A DNA stretch of 64,000 bases from Membranipora membranacea (taxonomy: Eukaryota; Bryozoa; Gymnolaemata; Cheilostomatida; Membraniporidae): NCBI GenBank assembly GCA_914767715.1, contig OU612067.1:9362001-9426000 (forward strand). The letters run 5' to 3'. The stretch's first letter is position 1. Each line of letters begins with the position of its first letter. Shown here one piece after another: positions 10,842-23,441 of this stretch. The notes beneath the pieces were generated by a model. The model had not been told where the DNA came from. It saw only the letters and a program-made list of their open reading frames with translations, and ran no database searches. Both the position numbers and the translations under genes were made by a program.

Positions 10842-13800
10842 CTAGAGAAAGATAGTGAAGAGTGAGCACAAGCGATAATATGTCAGCAGCAATGCTTGCA
10901 TTCCAATTTTTTCCGAAAATATAAGTAGCTTAGATGAGATTATCAATCTGTTTTGATTAATAGTATATAGAAATATATATACATTTTGTCCTATAAATTA
11001 TAGTCCAGTTGAATAGCACCAAATTAGCAGTGAAAAATATTGATGCTGATCAGAAAAACTGAGTTTTTATTAATGGTTGCAAGTTGCATCATAATTGAAC
11101 AAAAATTCTTTGTTAAATCATACATGGAATAAACCTTTAAATAACCAAAGAAACTGCTCCAGGTTATAAGCTTCGAAATGAGCCTGAGAACAGCTCAATT
11201 AAGAAATTAGGACTGAAGTTATGACTTATCAAAGTGAGGCCTTGCTGACGCTGGCTCGCGAGCCTTGCGTAAGTTGGTATGATGTCAAAAACCATAAAAA
11301 ATATTGCTATGATGCTATTTCTCATGCTATTTCCTCAAGATTTGATAAAACAAGTTTTAATCACAGAGATTAATCCGAGCCATAGATTTGAAGGATATTG
11401 AAGCAGATTTTGAGGTGGAAAAAGTTGGCCTCACTCTAATAGTTCCATTTACGAAAAATGCCGAATATTAGTCGACAACTCTGGTGTGACCTCACGCCCA
11501 GGCTTTCCAATCTCATGAGTGAATATTGAAGGGGTCGACCTCAATGTCTCATAGTGCTCCAAGATGGTCAATTTTGGGCTCATTTTGATGCATGATTAGC
11601 TGGAGAAACAGCCTTTATAATCCCAATCTGAGATTTAAAAAATTAATCATAAGACTGCTGTCTGCTGTCTCCACCCTTCAGACATCCAATAAACTTAGAA
11701 AACATCAAATCATTTAGAAGAAAAAATTTGAGGACCATTGATAACACTAACTGGGTTACTGATAACATTGTATATAGATAAAACTTATATTAAAACTTTA
11801 GGTTAAATAAGGTTACAAGGATTAAAATAAAAGTTATATTTTTAATTTTACTCTCATGGATGGGATTTTAGGATCGGACAATATCCTGTTCGTACATCCG
11901 TGTTCGTATATCCTGTTCGTTACAAAGATTAAAATAAAAGTTTGTACATCGTACATTCGTGCCACCTGCCATGCGATGATGCAATGATACGATGATGCGA
12001 TGATGCGATGGTGCAAAGCAATCAAATCTCCTAATGCCATCTTGATTGGAACTTAATATCAATGAAAACAGGAAAATGAGGGAATTGAAAGGAATGGCTT
12101 AGTAATCATTGATTACGTCTTTGGTAAAAACTTGGCTCCATTTCAGCAAAAAGACAAAACAGAACATGACCTCTACAGGATATCGTCATTGTGCAGCTAT
12201 TCTAGTACCCATATTCACACATGGGAGCCCTTACATCCTCAACCACTCCTTTAAAGAACAACTGAGATCCAATGATGAATTTTAAGTGGGTGACCTTGGC
12301 AAAAATAGTGCAGTGTCATCTAACATAGATATTTGAAGTTCAAATGGCGTAGATCATTGTATCCTGGCGTTGATAAAAGCCACAAGGATAGATAGTTTTA
12401 TGACATTTTATGTAATCATTTTTAATTGGTTTGATTAGCCCTTGAATTTTAATTTGATTAAATAATAGAATATAATAAAAAATGACTGCTTCTTCCATGA
12501 CACTTCGTCATAGAGTTATTATATACTCTAGAGTGGAAAATGTGTACAAAAAAGCATCAGGTTTTGTCCTACTTAATTATTACGAAATCCATGACACAAC
12601 GCAATCTGGTTGTGCATGGCTAGTGCCTGTATCATATAACTTATCATTGAGAATATATGTATTTGGCATGGAAATTTAGATTTTTAGAGCGCTTATAGCC
12701 ATTTTTTCGGAAAGTTTATTATGCGACACTATTTGGATCACTTGCAGGTATTTTCACTCACAGCCAGTGGAAAATGTGACTATGTTTTCCCATTAAAATA
12801 AGCCAAAATCTCAACCGCAAACACATCATTGTGATGAAATAGAAACTACCGGGCTAGCTTAATTGTTTTCACTGCCACCTGCCAACCATATTAGCTGTGT
12901 CCTGTCTGTATATGATGTTGATAAACAACCATCAGAGAAAATTGCATCACACCCAACCCCAACCCCCCCCCCCCCCCGAACCAAATTATCTCTTATTTTG
13001 AGTATGGTGAGAAATAAGAAATATCTGTTAACTTAAAAATGTCACATCAGTGAGAGAGCGAAATTATATCGGCTTTCTCAGCACTAATATAACCATGTTA
13101 ATATCACATATATTTGGACACAATTTCGTTTTAATTTATTTTGTTTGTAAAAGGAATTACTATTCTTGGATTCACTTTTCTTACGAAATATGAGGCAAGA
13201 TTTTGGTTAACCAAATAAGGTTAGCAAATACAGTTTTACAGCGGTGATCAAGGGAAGTCACTCTGCAAAATATAACATAACATACATATAATACATACAT
13301 TATAAACATTCATAGTCATAAAGAATATTCTCATGAAATATACCAACAACTATATTGTATTATTTTTTGTTTACATTATAGTTTTGACACATATAAAGCA
13401 TTCAACGAAGTACTTTATGCACACAAATCAACACCAGATAAGTTTTACCTCCTCTGTCGTGTGCTTTTTCCTGATAGCGAGTTGGAGTGTGACAGAGTAA
13501 TGAGCCATGTTACAATCCTTATAATATTTGGGCTAACATGTTCCAGATTGTCTCCCATTTTACCAGCAATTGAGAATATTTATCTCAACAGTAGCAAACC
13601 TTCCTGCAGGCCTTCCTGCGCCCCTGTTGCCCTCCCCCCCCGAGCCCCTGTTGCACCCTCATTGCAACATTATAGTACCAACACAACCCTTGCCCCACCA
13701 CTTTACATCATCATAGATCGTCATCATAGAAATAAATACATCTTGTTATGCCAGGTTTGTCCTGCTTACTTGAGTATCGTTCCATTACTGCATTTAGATA

Positions 13801-16800
13801 AAGAAGGGGCCCAGTATTTGTTGTGATTGATTTAAGGTAAGGCCACACGTTCTCATGCAAATTTCTACTTATTCTTGCAAATTTAATTTCGTACTAATGT
13901 CAACCTGCCACACATGAGTCTCATCTCCGAAAATTGTATGAGCGCAATCATCCTGCGCCAATACGAACCATAGGCCTAACAGTGATGTGAAATAAAAAGA
14001 TTTATACCAAGGAGAAGCTGTTACTTGTTGTACTGTACTATGTATGCCTCAACCATCTCCTAATAAATTGTTTCAATTTGATACTCATAATTCACTGTAT
14101 CCCTTCCCCTCTTACTCCAGGTCCAAAATTGAATGAGAAACTCTACATATTGATCATCCACTCCATCTTTTTACCAAAGTTGTGTTTGCATAGATATGAC
14201 CTTGACTTTTCAATCAAAACAGGTAGCCACTCAGATAGCATTTTGTGAAAATTTATACTATCTGGTTACGTGCATTGTTAACATACAACGTTCCACAAAT
14301 TGTGGGAATCCCAATCCGAACGAAAGTTTACGTGAAATTTACTCTTAATTGTGAGAAAACAACCCCATATGACTTCACTTTTAGACAGATTTTTCTTTTG
14401 GTTCTACTAACAAGCAAATTCAGTGACAAGTTTATGACATGGCAGTCTAGAACCCTATATGTTTCAACTCTGGCTTAAGATGTTTGCTATTGAATTGTGT
14501 TAAATGCAGATGAGAAGTCCCAAAAGTAAACATCACATATAGCATACGAGGCATTCTGGTCTATAAAGTAAGTGACACTTTCAGGTTAAACAGTGTCACT
14601 TTAAGTGACACTTATTGGGTAAACTGGCTTGCTCGGTATGCAGCTATTTGCCATGGGTAGTGGTTAGTGATGTATTGCTATCGAAGAATTTGGAAAGACG
14701 CATTGTGATGGTGTGATGTGTTTCAATTCCTTATTTTGCCAGACTGTTGTGGTTTCCCATAGTTTTACAAGTTTGGCAAGCATTCATTATTCCCTCCATA
14801 ATAAACAAAATATGATTTTTCACAAAATAACAATAATAACTAGCTTTAATTATTAAGTACGCTGTGTCTAATTATGAACAAAAGGATATTATTTTTTGTT
14901 TCTTAATCTTTGTAATTCAATATAATTCTGACTCTCTGGAACCACTGATGACTCCCTCTCTTTTATTTCCATGACTCAGATCTCTTTGTTGATTACAATT
15001 TAAAGGGGGGGGGGGGGCGTCGGAAAAAGGGGTTGGCAAGAGTCTATGTTGCTCTCTGTTAGCAACAACCCTTTATTAAATTAATGGAAGATGACCTCTT
15101 AGGCAAGATGCAAAGAATGTTTTTGACCCAGTAAATCTTAAAGCTTCAGCTGTGTTCAAAGGCAATCACAAAGTTCCCATGCATTGATTGGAACTCAAAA
15201 TGAAGTGAATCCCTCCCCATCTGAAATGGGATGCTTAAAAAAAATTCAATACGGTCTACCACAGTCGGGAATTGAACCAGTCTTTGATGCTATCCACTGT
15301 GCTCGGCCCTAATCGAACGAAGGAACACAAACCAATACGCAACTAAATTGAACCAATGCTTTTGCGATGATTCCATAGCTCCTCAAGTCGATGTGAACAC
15401 AATGAATGGGAACTTAGTGAATGTCAAAAGTTGCTGACACACGTTAAATTAGACTGAGAACTTCAAAACAATACCAAACAATATGATAGCGACACTGTGA
15501 CTTAAATTAAATGATTTACACCAGGATAGCATCAAAGTAGAGAACTGCTTTCTTGGCTTTGTCAAATTCACTAAAATATATTCTTATTTGCATCTTTTAG
15601 GAAGTTGATACATCCGCCATCACCAGAAGTCAAGCTGCGCAAGTACTTCACTATCCCCTTCTGACCTACGAATATATGAATTCCTTTGAACACATCATTA
15701 TCTATCATAATTTTAGCTACAAAACAATAAAACTTCATCAAAGAACCCACAGTGATTTTATTTATGAGGTCTTGAAGTTGTAATGAGTACAAGTGCTGCC
15801 CCGGCAGGGGGCGTCAGATGTGGGGGCACGAGTCTAGGGGGCTCAGACTAGCTACACAGTCATGATGACAGACCATTTGATTGAAAACCACATCATGAGT
15901 AATTCTTAAAGTGCGTTTTTTCAGGTTAGTCATTATTGTCAAACATGTGCTGGGGTATCCAGATGTACGGTCATAACCTGGCCATAATGCCGTGGTCAAA
16001 ATACCATCAGGACAAAATGCGCAGAGAGCATGATATGCCAATGCCAAAATTCAAGGAAAGAAAAACCAAATATCGTAACTACACTGTACAATATACCAGG
16101 GCCCAAATAAAAGTTCTGGAAAACACCAGTTGTTGCAAGAGTCAAGAGCCCAGTGGAATCAAAGTCAGGTTGGACATAACACCATTCAGGACAACAAGCC
16201 ATATCCAGCGCCATTGCCATAAGTCTAAAAAGTTTAGTCAACATAGGTTTATGACTGTCAGTTTTTAAGTGACAGTAACAGTGACAAAGACTGTCGTTTT
16301 ATAGTCTGAGTTTACATCCAAATTATAATAATACTAACTGTAAGAGACAGAGTATGTATAAGATCCATATTTGTAGGGTCGGATTATCGCCTACCCAGTA
16401 TACATGTGTATTATATATATCATGATGATTTACAGATTAATGAATATGGTAAGGGATACTGGTGAATTTGAAATAGTCTTTGTTAAAGCCCCAAATAATA
16501 TATTGTAGAAGCCCACCCAATAGGCCTACCAAGATTATTCACTGGCTATTGTTTTGGAATCGGCCAAGCCATAGATGGGCATGTCGGGTAAATATATATT
16601 TGACTAATTTTATGTGTCTTTTTACGCCCTATCAGTTCATGTAGGGTCTTCATGATGGTACCAGTAGATTTAAAAGTTTCAGGCTGCAGATAACTGCACA
16701 CAATAACCAACCAAAACCTGTCAGCCAATCAAAACAAAACACAAGCACATCGGTCCATTTATAATGGTACAATAATAGTGATACATGAGCAGATAACACC

Positions 16801-17213
16801 ACAAAAGCAATATCCAACATCACCAATCACGCAGACAAGGCCTCATTGTTGGCCTGAATCCCAGGCTACCAGTGTGCACCAATTCAGCTTCTTATTTCTC
16901 AGCACAGACTTAGGAAAACCACTAACTGGGCCTTCCACTGTTGAGATTGCAAAAAAAATCATATTATTTATTTGATGCAAATGAATTATAACTTTCAGAT
17001 CGTTGGCGGGAGTATTGTGTCTAGAGGCTAAAGTAACCTTATAGGAAGTTAATTAAATGTTGGTTAAAACGTTATTTAAATTCTTAAGAATGGGCAGCAA
17101 CATAATGGGTGCCATAGGGGCTAGGCCGCCAATGTCTGTGCCAACTTCTCTCAGTTTGTAGGCAGGTCGTAGCACACAAACATGTCCCAGTAGTCAGTGG
17201 GCTGCAGTGGGAT
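10842..17213. other. About 6.4 kb without a recognisable gene
   Basis: Only short ORFs are present and none matches a family I know. Noted content: a GATGATGC-type short repeat at about 11975-12012, a poly-C run near 12963-12977, a poly-G run near 15005-15017, a small inverted repeat built on AAGTGACAC at about 14570-14612, and a degenerate tRNA-like stretch on the minus strand at 15253-15309. ORFs at 15571-15792 (-) and 15936-16268 (+ and -) are long for this composition but unassigned. Confidence 0.5.
15253..15309 (-). repeat. Possible tRNA-derived SINE or tRNA relic
   Basis: On the minus strand GGTTCAATTCC (15278-15268) fits a Pol III B box. An A-box-like GAGCACAGTGGATAGC lies just upstream. 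The spacing is too short for a complete tRNA, and no full cloverleaf can be drawn. Confidence 0.2.
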
Positions 17214-20200
17214 TTAATTCAAACCCACGCCTTTCAACTCTTTTGCATGCTGCATCCCACCCACAAGCCAATGCGGAGACCAATGGTCAGCACGATCTGC
17301 AGTTACAGTCAAACCCATAGCTATCTCAATAGAGATGAAGGCTTTGATTTCATCAGCCGTTGTTTCACGCCACATTTTCATTCTACTGTTATGTAATAAC
17401 GGCTGATGACTGTCCAGCCACTGTTGAGCATACAGATTAGTGTGAGTAGCGATGGTCTGATAAAGTTCGATGGGAAAAAAGCGAGAGAAAAAATCATACG
17501 GAGACATATTTGGGTCTTCATGGACCAGCTTACTTATTGTTGGGATGTTGCGGGAGCCAGGAGGTGTCTTGCTGATGACAATCGGATGTCTCTCTCCAAT
17601 CAGCATTGAGAATGTTCGGATGTAGAGTGTTGGATGCTGGTTCATCAGACGGTGGTGTAGGAGGCGTCGCTGGTAAGGATGGAGGCAGTGGGGATGATGG
17701 CTCGGATATAGTCTCTGGTCTCGGAGTGAGAACAGGTGTCTGTCAAAAGAAAACAGAATTATTGTAAATTTTTTTCAAATAAATATGTCACTAAATTACC
17801 CCCCCCCCCCCCGATGTTGTTGAAACCAATTGATAGTCAGACAGATGACCATATTGGTATAGCAGACGTGGGGAGGAAAGTTTGAATGAAACATGTAAGT
17901 TATATTATTATACTGTCAAATTTATTTCAGATTCCCATTTACAAACCAACCTAAGTCAGCATCAACTATATAGATAAATGAATCATATGACTGCCCGCTA
18001 CCAAAGCTAAGTTAAGACGCAAGCTCTTGATAGAATTTCAGCATCTGACTTGGGCAAAGTGATGCAACAGCATTTATACAAGTAGTGTGGTATGATAAAA
18101 TCAAATATGCAGAGACGAGCACAAGCAAACAGGATTACCCAGAATTTATATGTCGTATAGCTAAACAAAAAAAGATGAGATTGCACATAATTACCTGAGT
18201 GATTGGCGGTGAAATAGCTAGATCTGATAGCAAAGAAGGCATCGACCTAGGGGCCGGAACCGGAGGCTGTAAAAACAAAACATTATAGTTTTAAAATATT
18301 ATAACTATAATAGTTCCAAGCATTGGCCCTCGCTAAGGCCCTCATGTCTCTGTAAATATTGAGAGGAACAGTTGAACAGTTATTTATGTCGTACAATAAA
18401 CCATGGGTGGATACCTTTTTTTCTGAAAAAAGGCCATGTTTTTTGCAGGCTCAAATCAAGAGGATGCAATATATTTTCATTCATAAAATTGGAACAGGGG
18501 CCACAATTTTATTCATAAAAACTGCGGCATGTCGCAAGAAACATCAGCTCAACAAAATACTGGTTTATCTAATCTTCAGGTTGTGTGAGGTCATGCTACC
18601 TCATGCTTTGATTTGGTTATGTACATATCTGTTTTCCTTGTGTTTCATGTGTATGACAAAGAGAGGAATTATTGCAAATGTGTGTGAAATGAGAGCCAAT
18701 CAACGTCCAAAGGTAATCGTTCTGGATTATTTTGGAAAAATTTGTCACAAAACCATTCGCTGAGTCAATTACTAAATCGATAGAAATCAGACTTCACATA
18801 GGACCACTGAACAATTTGAAATTTTGATTAAATGATAGCATAGCCCATCCCTAACAGTAAAATGTATGACGCTATATGTTGCTACGACAATGCGCAATGT
18901 GACCATAGTATTGCGCAGACAACGAGTGTGTTACTTATTTGACAGTATACTAACCGAGGAGGTGCTATCAGCGCTTATTTGTCGTTTCATGGCTGGAGTG
19001 CACTCTATACCACCATCTGTCTCTATATCACCTTCAGTCTCAACCACAGTCTGAAGAAGAAGAAAATTTCAATCACACATTGATAATTTTGGAGAGTTTG
19101 TAGCTAAGGTATCTTGAAGCTAAGGTATCTTATATCTAGGTTTTTTTCGGACATTTGCCCCAATAACCTACGCAACAAATTCAAGCCAAAAATAAACATC
19201 ACATTGCATATTTTACATTTCATGGACACCATTCTGTGTAAGAGTTATATAACGCTCTTGAGTAGCTATAATGTACCGTCTAGAGTAATTTTGAAGTTTA
19301 TGGAACACAGTGGTAAAGAGCTTTTAAAGGGCAACCAAGGTTTCAAACAACTTCTCATTGATGGCCATCGATTAATAGCAGATTGCACCTTCTGCATGGG
19401 GAAAAAGACAAAATATAATTTGGATGATTATTCAGCCAGAATTCTTGTGAAACATTTCTTCCATCAGGTACTCAAACACAGCTAAAAGAGAATACCACAT
19501 AGCAGTTTCCTGTTCCTGTTATTATTTAGCCTGTGCTCTATAATTATTACAGCAAAGTCTTGGAACCTCCCCTAAACTGAAGTGTTACCCAGCTTAGAGT
19601 CAGCAACTACTTTGAGTTTTGCATCGCGTAATGCACAAAGCTGATGCTGCCCAGCACATTATTTGCTACCCATTAATGCATTGCTGCGAAACCTTGGTTG
19701 CCCTTTAAGTACAAAATAGCCAAGTTGATAGTTGGTAAACATATAGTATATTGCTGGCGTCTGGTCTACTTACTGCATTACGAAAATATAAACCGGGTCG
19801 CAAACAAGGCTAATACAATTTATTATGTTCAGAGCAGCAAAAACTTCAATATGTTGGTACATAAAGCTAGTACATCTACAAGCAAAACAGGCCAAGAACT
19901 AGGTCTCCAAATTATATGTGGTGTTATTGTTCTGCAAACTAAATGCATAATAGTACAATCACCCAGTGACTAATTATACTGAAAACAAAATGCAAATCTT
20001 ATCAAATCACTCAGATACTAGCAACAATGAGAAGCCAGAAATTTTGTCACCAAATTCTGGGCAGATTATGGTGGTGTAATTGTTCAGTAAACTAAATGCA
20101 AAACTTATCCAATCACTCTGGAACTAGCAACAATGGGATGTTAGAAACATTGTCACCAAAAGCTGGCGGATTAGTATTGGCATAATTGCACTGACGACAA

Positions 20201-20854
20201 CACAACAATCACAAGCCATTGCATGTCAAGAACTCTTGTCATAAAGAACAGGCAGATAATTTTGTGAACCAAGAGGCAATCAAACTCATGGTGATATAAT
20301 GATTATGAACCAAAGTGGCAAATTGTATTTAGAAAATTTGGTGCTGGGATTATTAGTTTCTTGTAGTTTTTTCCAAGAATGCATCATGTCAGACCAACAA
20401 GCAAGCATGCATATTCAAGTTGCAACCACAAGCAGGCAAAGTAGTTAGCACATCTAGCACAGCAAAAAATACAGAGCAAGCGACACAGTTACCGCAGTAC
20501 TATTTCATAATCACACCACACTAACTTACTTAGTCAATATCATCACCAAAAAATGTCTGAAATATGTAGCAAGCAATTTATTCATTTCCGACAATTCATG
20601 AGCCAGGAGATAACATAGCTCCACATGAGAATTTGGCCGATGACTCATTCCAAAGATTGATATTGCAATAAATAGCATACCAATGTTATCATTTTTTGGC
20701 CTAAACACAGGGTATCAAATGAGGGGTAAAAGTTAATTTTCAATCTCATCTGGTTGTAGTCATTCTAACCCATACATACCTTGGTTGTCCCTGGGGTGTG
20801 TAAAATCTCGGTTACCGAGGTTCTGAACAGAGCTTCAGCAGAAGGGGTGTAATT
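17214..20854 (-). pseudogene. piggyBac-derived transposase remnant with spliced N-terminal exons
   Basis: The piggyBac-type N-terminal domain lies in the ORF at 17645-17214. It reads SPYDFFSRFFPIELY, then THTNLYAQQW, then W-x-x-TTADEIKAFISIEIAMGL and ADHW, the usual order at the start of this transposase family. The sequence stops there, so the catalytic DDE core is absent. Upstream exons can be chained in phase 0: 20854-20780, 19050-18955, 18266-18195 and 17739 onwards. They read a Ser/Thr/Pro-rich leader (for example PPSLPATPPTPPSDEP). In the last exon the leader frame and the domain frame differ by one base, so a frameshift is needed between NADWRE and the PPGSRNIP block. A 379-bp MITE (19327-19705) sits in the first intron of this model. 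The domain is clear; the upstream exons are inferred from splice signals. A decayed transposon or dying host-derived gene fits best. Confidence 0.5.
19327..19705. mobile_element. TA-flanked MITE, copy 1
   Basis: The element begins AAGGGCAACCAAGGTTTC and ends GAAACCTTGGTTGCCCTT, a perfect terminal inverted repeat of at least 18 bp. It is flanked on both sides by TA (19325-19326 and 19706-19707), as for Tc1/mariner-type non-autonomous elements. A second copy in opposite orientation lies at about 41313-41692. It has no transposase of its own. Confidence 0.8.
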
Positions 20855-23441
20855 CTTAGCAGCAAATTCGATACGTTTTTGAAATCACGTGATGTGAAGT
20901 AAAAACAATGGTGAAATTGCTGAAGTTATAAATTTGTGTGCCGAAATTGGAACACCATGTAACAGTAAGTCGGTGAAAAATGACTTGCTGATAGCCATTT
21001 ATTATACGCTGTTTATTGAATATAATCATGCTATGTTTGTCGACCAAAATTGATGCCAAACTCCAAAATATGATGGTTTACATGTAAACCCCGAAACATC
21101 GCTAACTGACATTACCATGACTCTATCACAAAAGTGAGCAAAGCAAACAAACTCAAGAGGGATAGGTCTGAAGTGATGCAACAGTATCAAATGCCCAATT
21201 TGATGGTTTTTTTCAAGAAGTTTACGAGAAATAGCGATAGGCCTCATATGTAATGAATACTAGGTACTAGACATTAAGTCTTGAGGAGAATAAGGCTAGT
21301 TTTGCAGCCGATTTTGTATTACAATAACCGCACCTCCCCTTGCTTCTATAATAGGTCATTACAGAAGTCTAGATCAGAGTACTCAATGTGACATCCAAGT
21401 TAGGAATAATTTATTTATCCCAACTACTGAGCAAATATCAACAACTCACAAGGTGGATAAAAAAGGCTTACTGTGAAAGATCATTCACTATATGCATCAT
21501 ACATTATTTCCCATCTTAGACTCACAAGAATGATCAACAACAGGACACATACATCAAATGAGCATAGTGTTTTCTATTGCCTACATATGTTATGAACTAG
21601 TTTGCCAGTGGATAGAAAATTTGCCAACTGCTTCATCAATAAAACAGCAGTTAGGAGCAGTAATGCCTCTTTTCATTCAAAACTTTACTCTGTTTCTCTT
21701 ATTTTGTTTTAAAAAAAAATTTTTCTGGCACTGAGCGTAAAACATTTCGAATGAGATGTCTTTGGTTGCCAATAAAAGTATATATTTAAAAAAATCAAAA
21801 CTAGTCTCTAGACTGCATAGGAATGATGCGTTGATGACTGGGTAGATGCGTAAATGGTGCATACAAAGCAACACAGTTTTTTCCAATATGGTAACTGCGC
21901 AGTAACTACAGCTACTTTACTAGAGAGTAATTAGCAAGAATACTGTCATCATATGGGAAAAAATGCTTCGCGACTTGTTTGCTAACACTCTGTGTGGCTC
22001 CAAATTGTGTGCAATTCTATTTTGCAATGTTTTTTATTCCATTTTCTTAATATCAAATCAGGTCTCTAAACTACATGGGAATATTGCGTTTATGACTGCG
22101 TAGCTGTTGAATTTGTATACATTACTTGCATTTATCTCCCCTGGTAAGCTGCTAACGTTTGGTAAGCCCTTGTGACAACCCAACAGTGCAATATAATTAT
22201 TTATATAAACCATTATTCAATAACTTTGAAACATTGATACATGTCAGTATTTTGAAATAGGTCAATATACAGCCAGGGTTTAAATTACCTGCATTAAGCA
22301 CCACTTGATGTTCTTTGTGACTAAAGTTGGAGCTGACTGTATTCTATAAAATATTCAAGAATTACACTGTGCGTAACTCAATGGCTGGTATGTTAATAAT
22401 GTTACCTTTTAATGCTGTGCATCACTAATGAGAATTATATATAATGTAATGTTCCCCTAACTATTGTCAGTTGTGATATTGGGATCGAGAATAAAAGTAG
22501 CATTCTATCAGCTCACTCTTTCCTTATTAACATCTCACACTATCCAACTCTAGGGCTGTATCAATGGGTTTTGTTAATTGGTGATATTTGTATAACTGCA
22601 AACTGAGGAACGGGAAAGAGTTTGGTGGACCTCCCACAGTGACAAGGTGACAAGGTGATGGATGATTGAAAGTACATCAATCATGAGTAACTATACCATC
22701 AAACAAAAGAGATCATTTTCAGTTACATCATATGCCAGTTAAAAATAATGAGCAATTAATCTCCCTGGTATGTTAATAATGTTTCCTTTTAATGCTGTGC
22801 ATCACTAATGAGTATAATATATAATGTAATGTTCCCCTAACTATTGTCAGTTGTGATATTGGGATCGAGAATAAAAGTAGCAATTCTATCAGCTCACTCT
22901 TTCCTTATTAACATCTCACACTATCTAACTCACAAGAATTCTCCCAATATAACTCACCATCGAGAAACAACACTAAATCATAACACGCAGCATAAATACA
23001 GGACATTATCAGACACAAAGATGTAACTATTACCATCAAACAAAAGAGATCATTTTCAGTTACATCAACACGACTACACTAACTTATCTATGAGTTACCC
23101 TAGAAACATGTTAGTACAGATGTGAAATTTTATTCTCTTTCTAGTGGTTGAATCTATTTTAGCATTAGGTAACCCTAGATACAAGATTTCTTAAGTTAAA
23201 CAGTAGGGTATTCCCTGTCGACTTTTCTCGCCGGCGACAGGGGGCAACTCGTAAAATCTCGGCGAGAAATCTCGCCCATGACATGCAAAGGGTTAAGATG
23301 ATAAGTAAGTTCAACACTTATTTCATTTCATTCTTCCATTTGGCTCAGCTGTAGCCCCCATTGCCAGTAAAAATGGTGCCTGTGTCTGCATGGCAAAAAG
23401 TAAATCGAAACTGACTAAGACTATTTTTGTCCTTATTGCAG
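20855..23441. repeat. Gene-free stretch with interleaved direct repeats
   Basis: A 166-bp block (22385-22550, starting CTGGTATGTTAATAATG) recurs almost unchanged at 22765-22931. A second block, TAACTAT...CAGTTACATCA, occurs at 22688-22730 and again at 23024-23067. Together they suggest one tandem duplication of about 380 bp with later loss. The stretch at 21721-21787 also matches 37759-37828. A GC-rich inverted repeat (TTCTCGCCG / CGGCGAGAA) lies at 23225-23268. No gene was recognised. Confidence 0.6.

Noticed and set aside
12955-12980. Poly-C and poly-G runs (also near 2083, 15005 and 17799) as regulatory or quadruplex sites
   Set aside because: They are single homopolymer runs, which are common slippage products; the spaced G-tracts needed for a canonical quadruplex are not clear.
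13461-13826. 121-codon ORF with Pro-rich middle
   Set aside because: It is built partly from a C-rich low-complexity stretch, with no domain and no splice context.
15571-16268. Relatively long ORFs on both strands (15571-15792 -, 15936-16268 +, 15996-16244 -)
   Set aside because: No family motif, overlapping frames on both strands, and no convincing splice signals that would join them into a gene.
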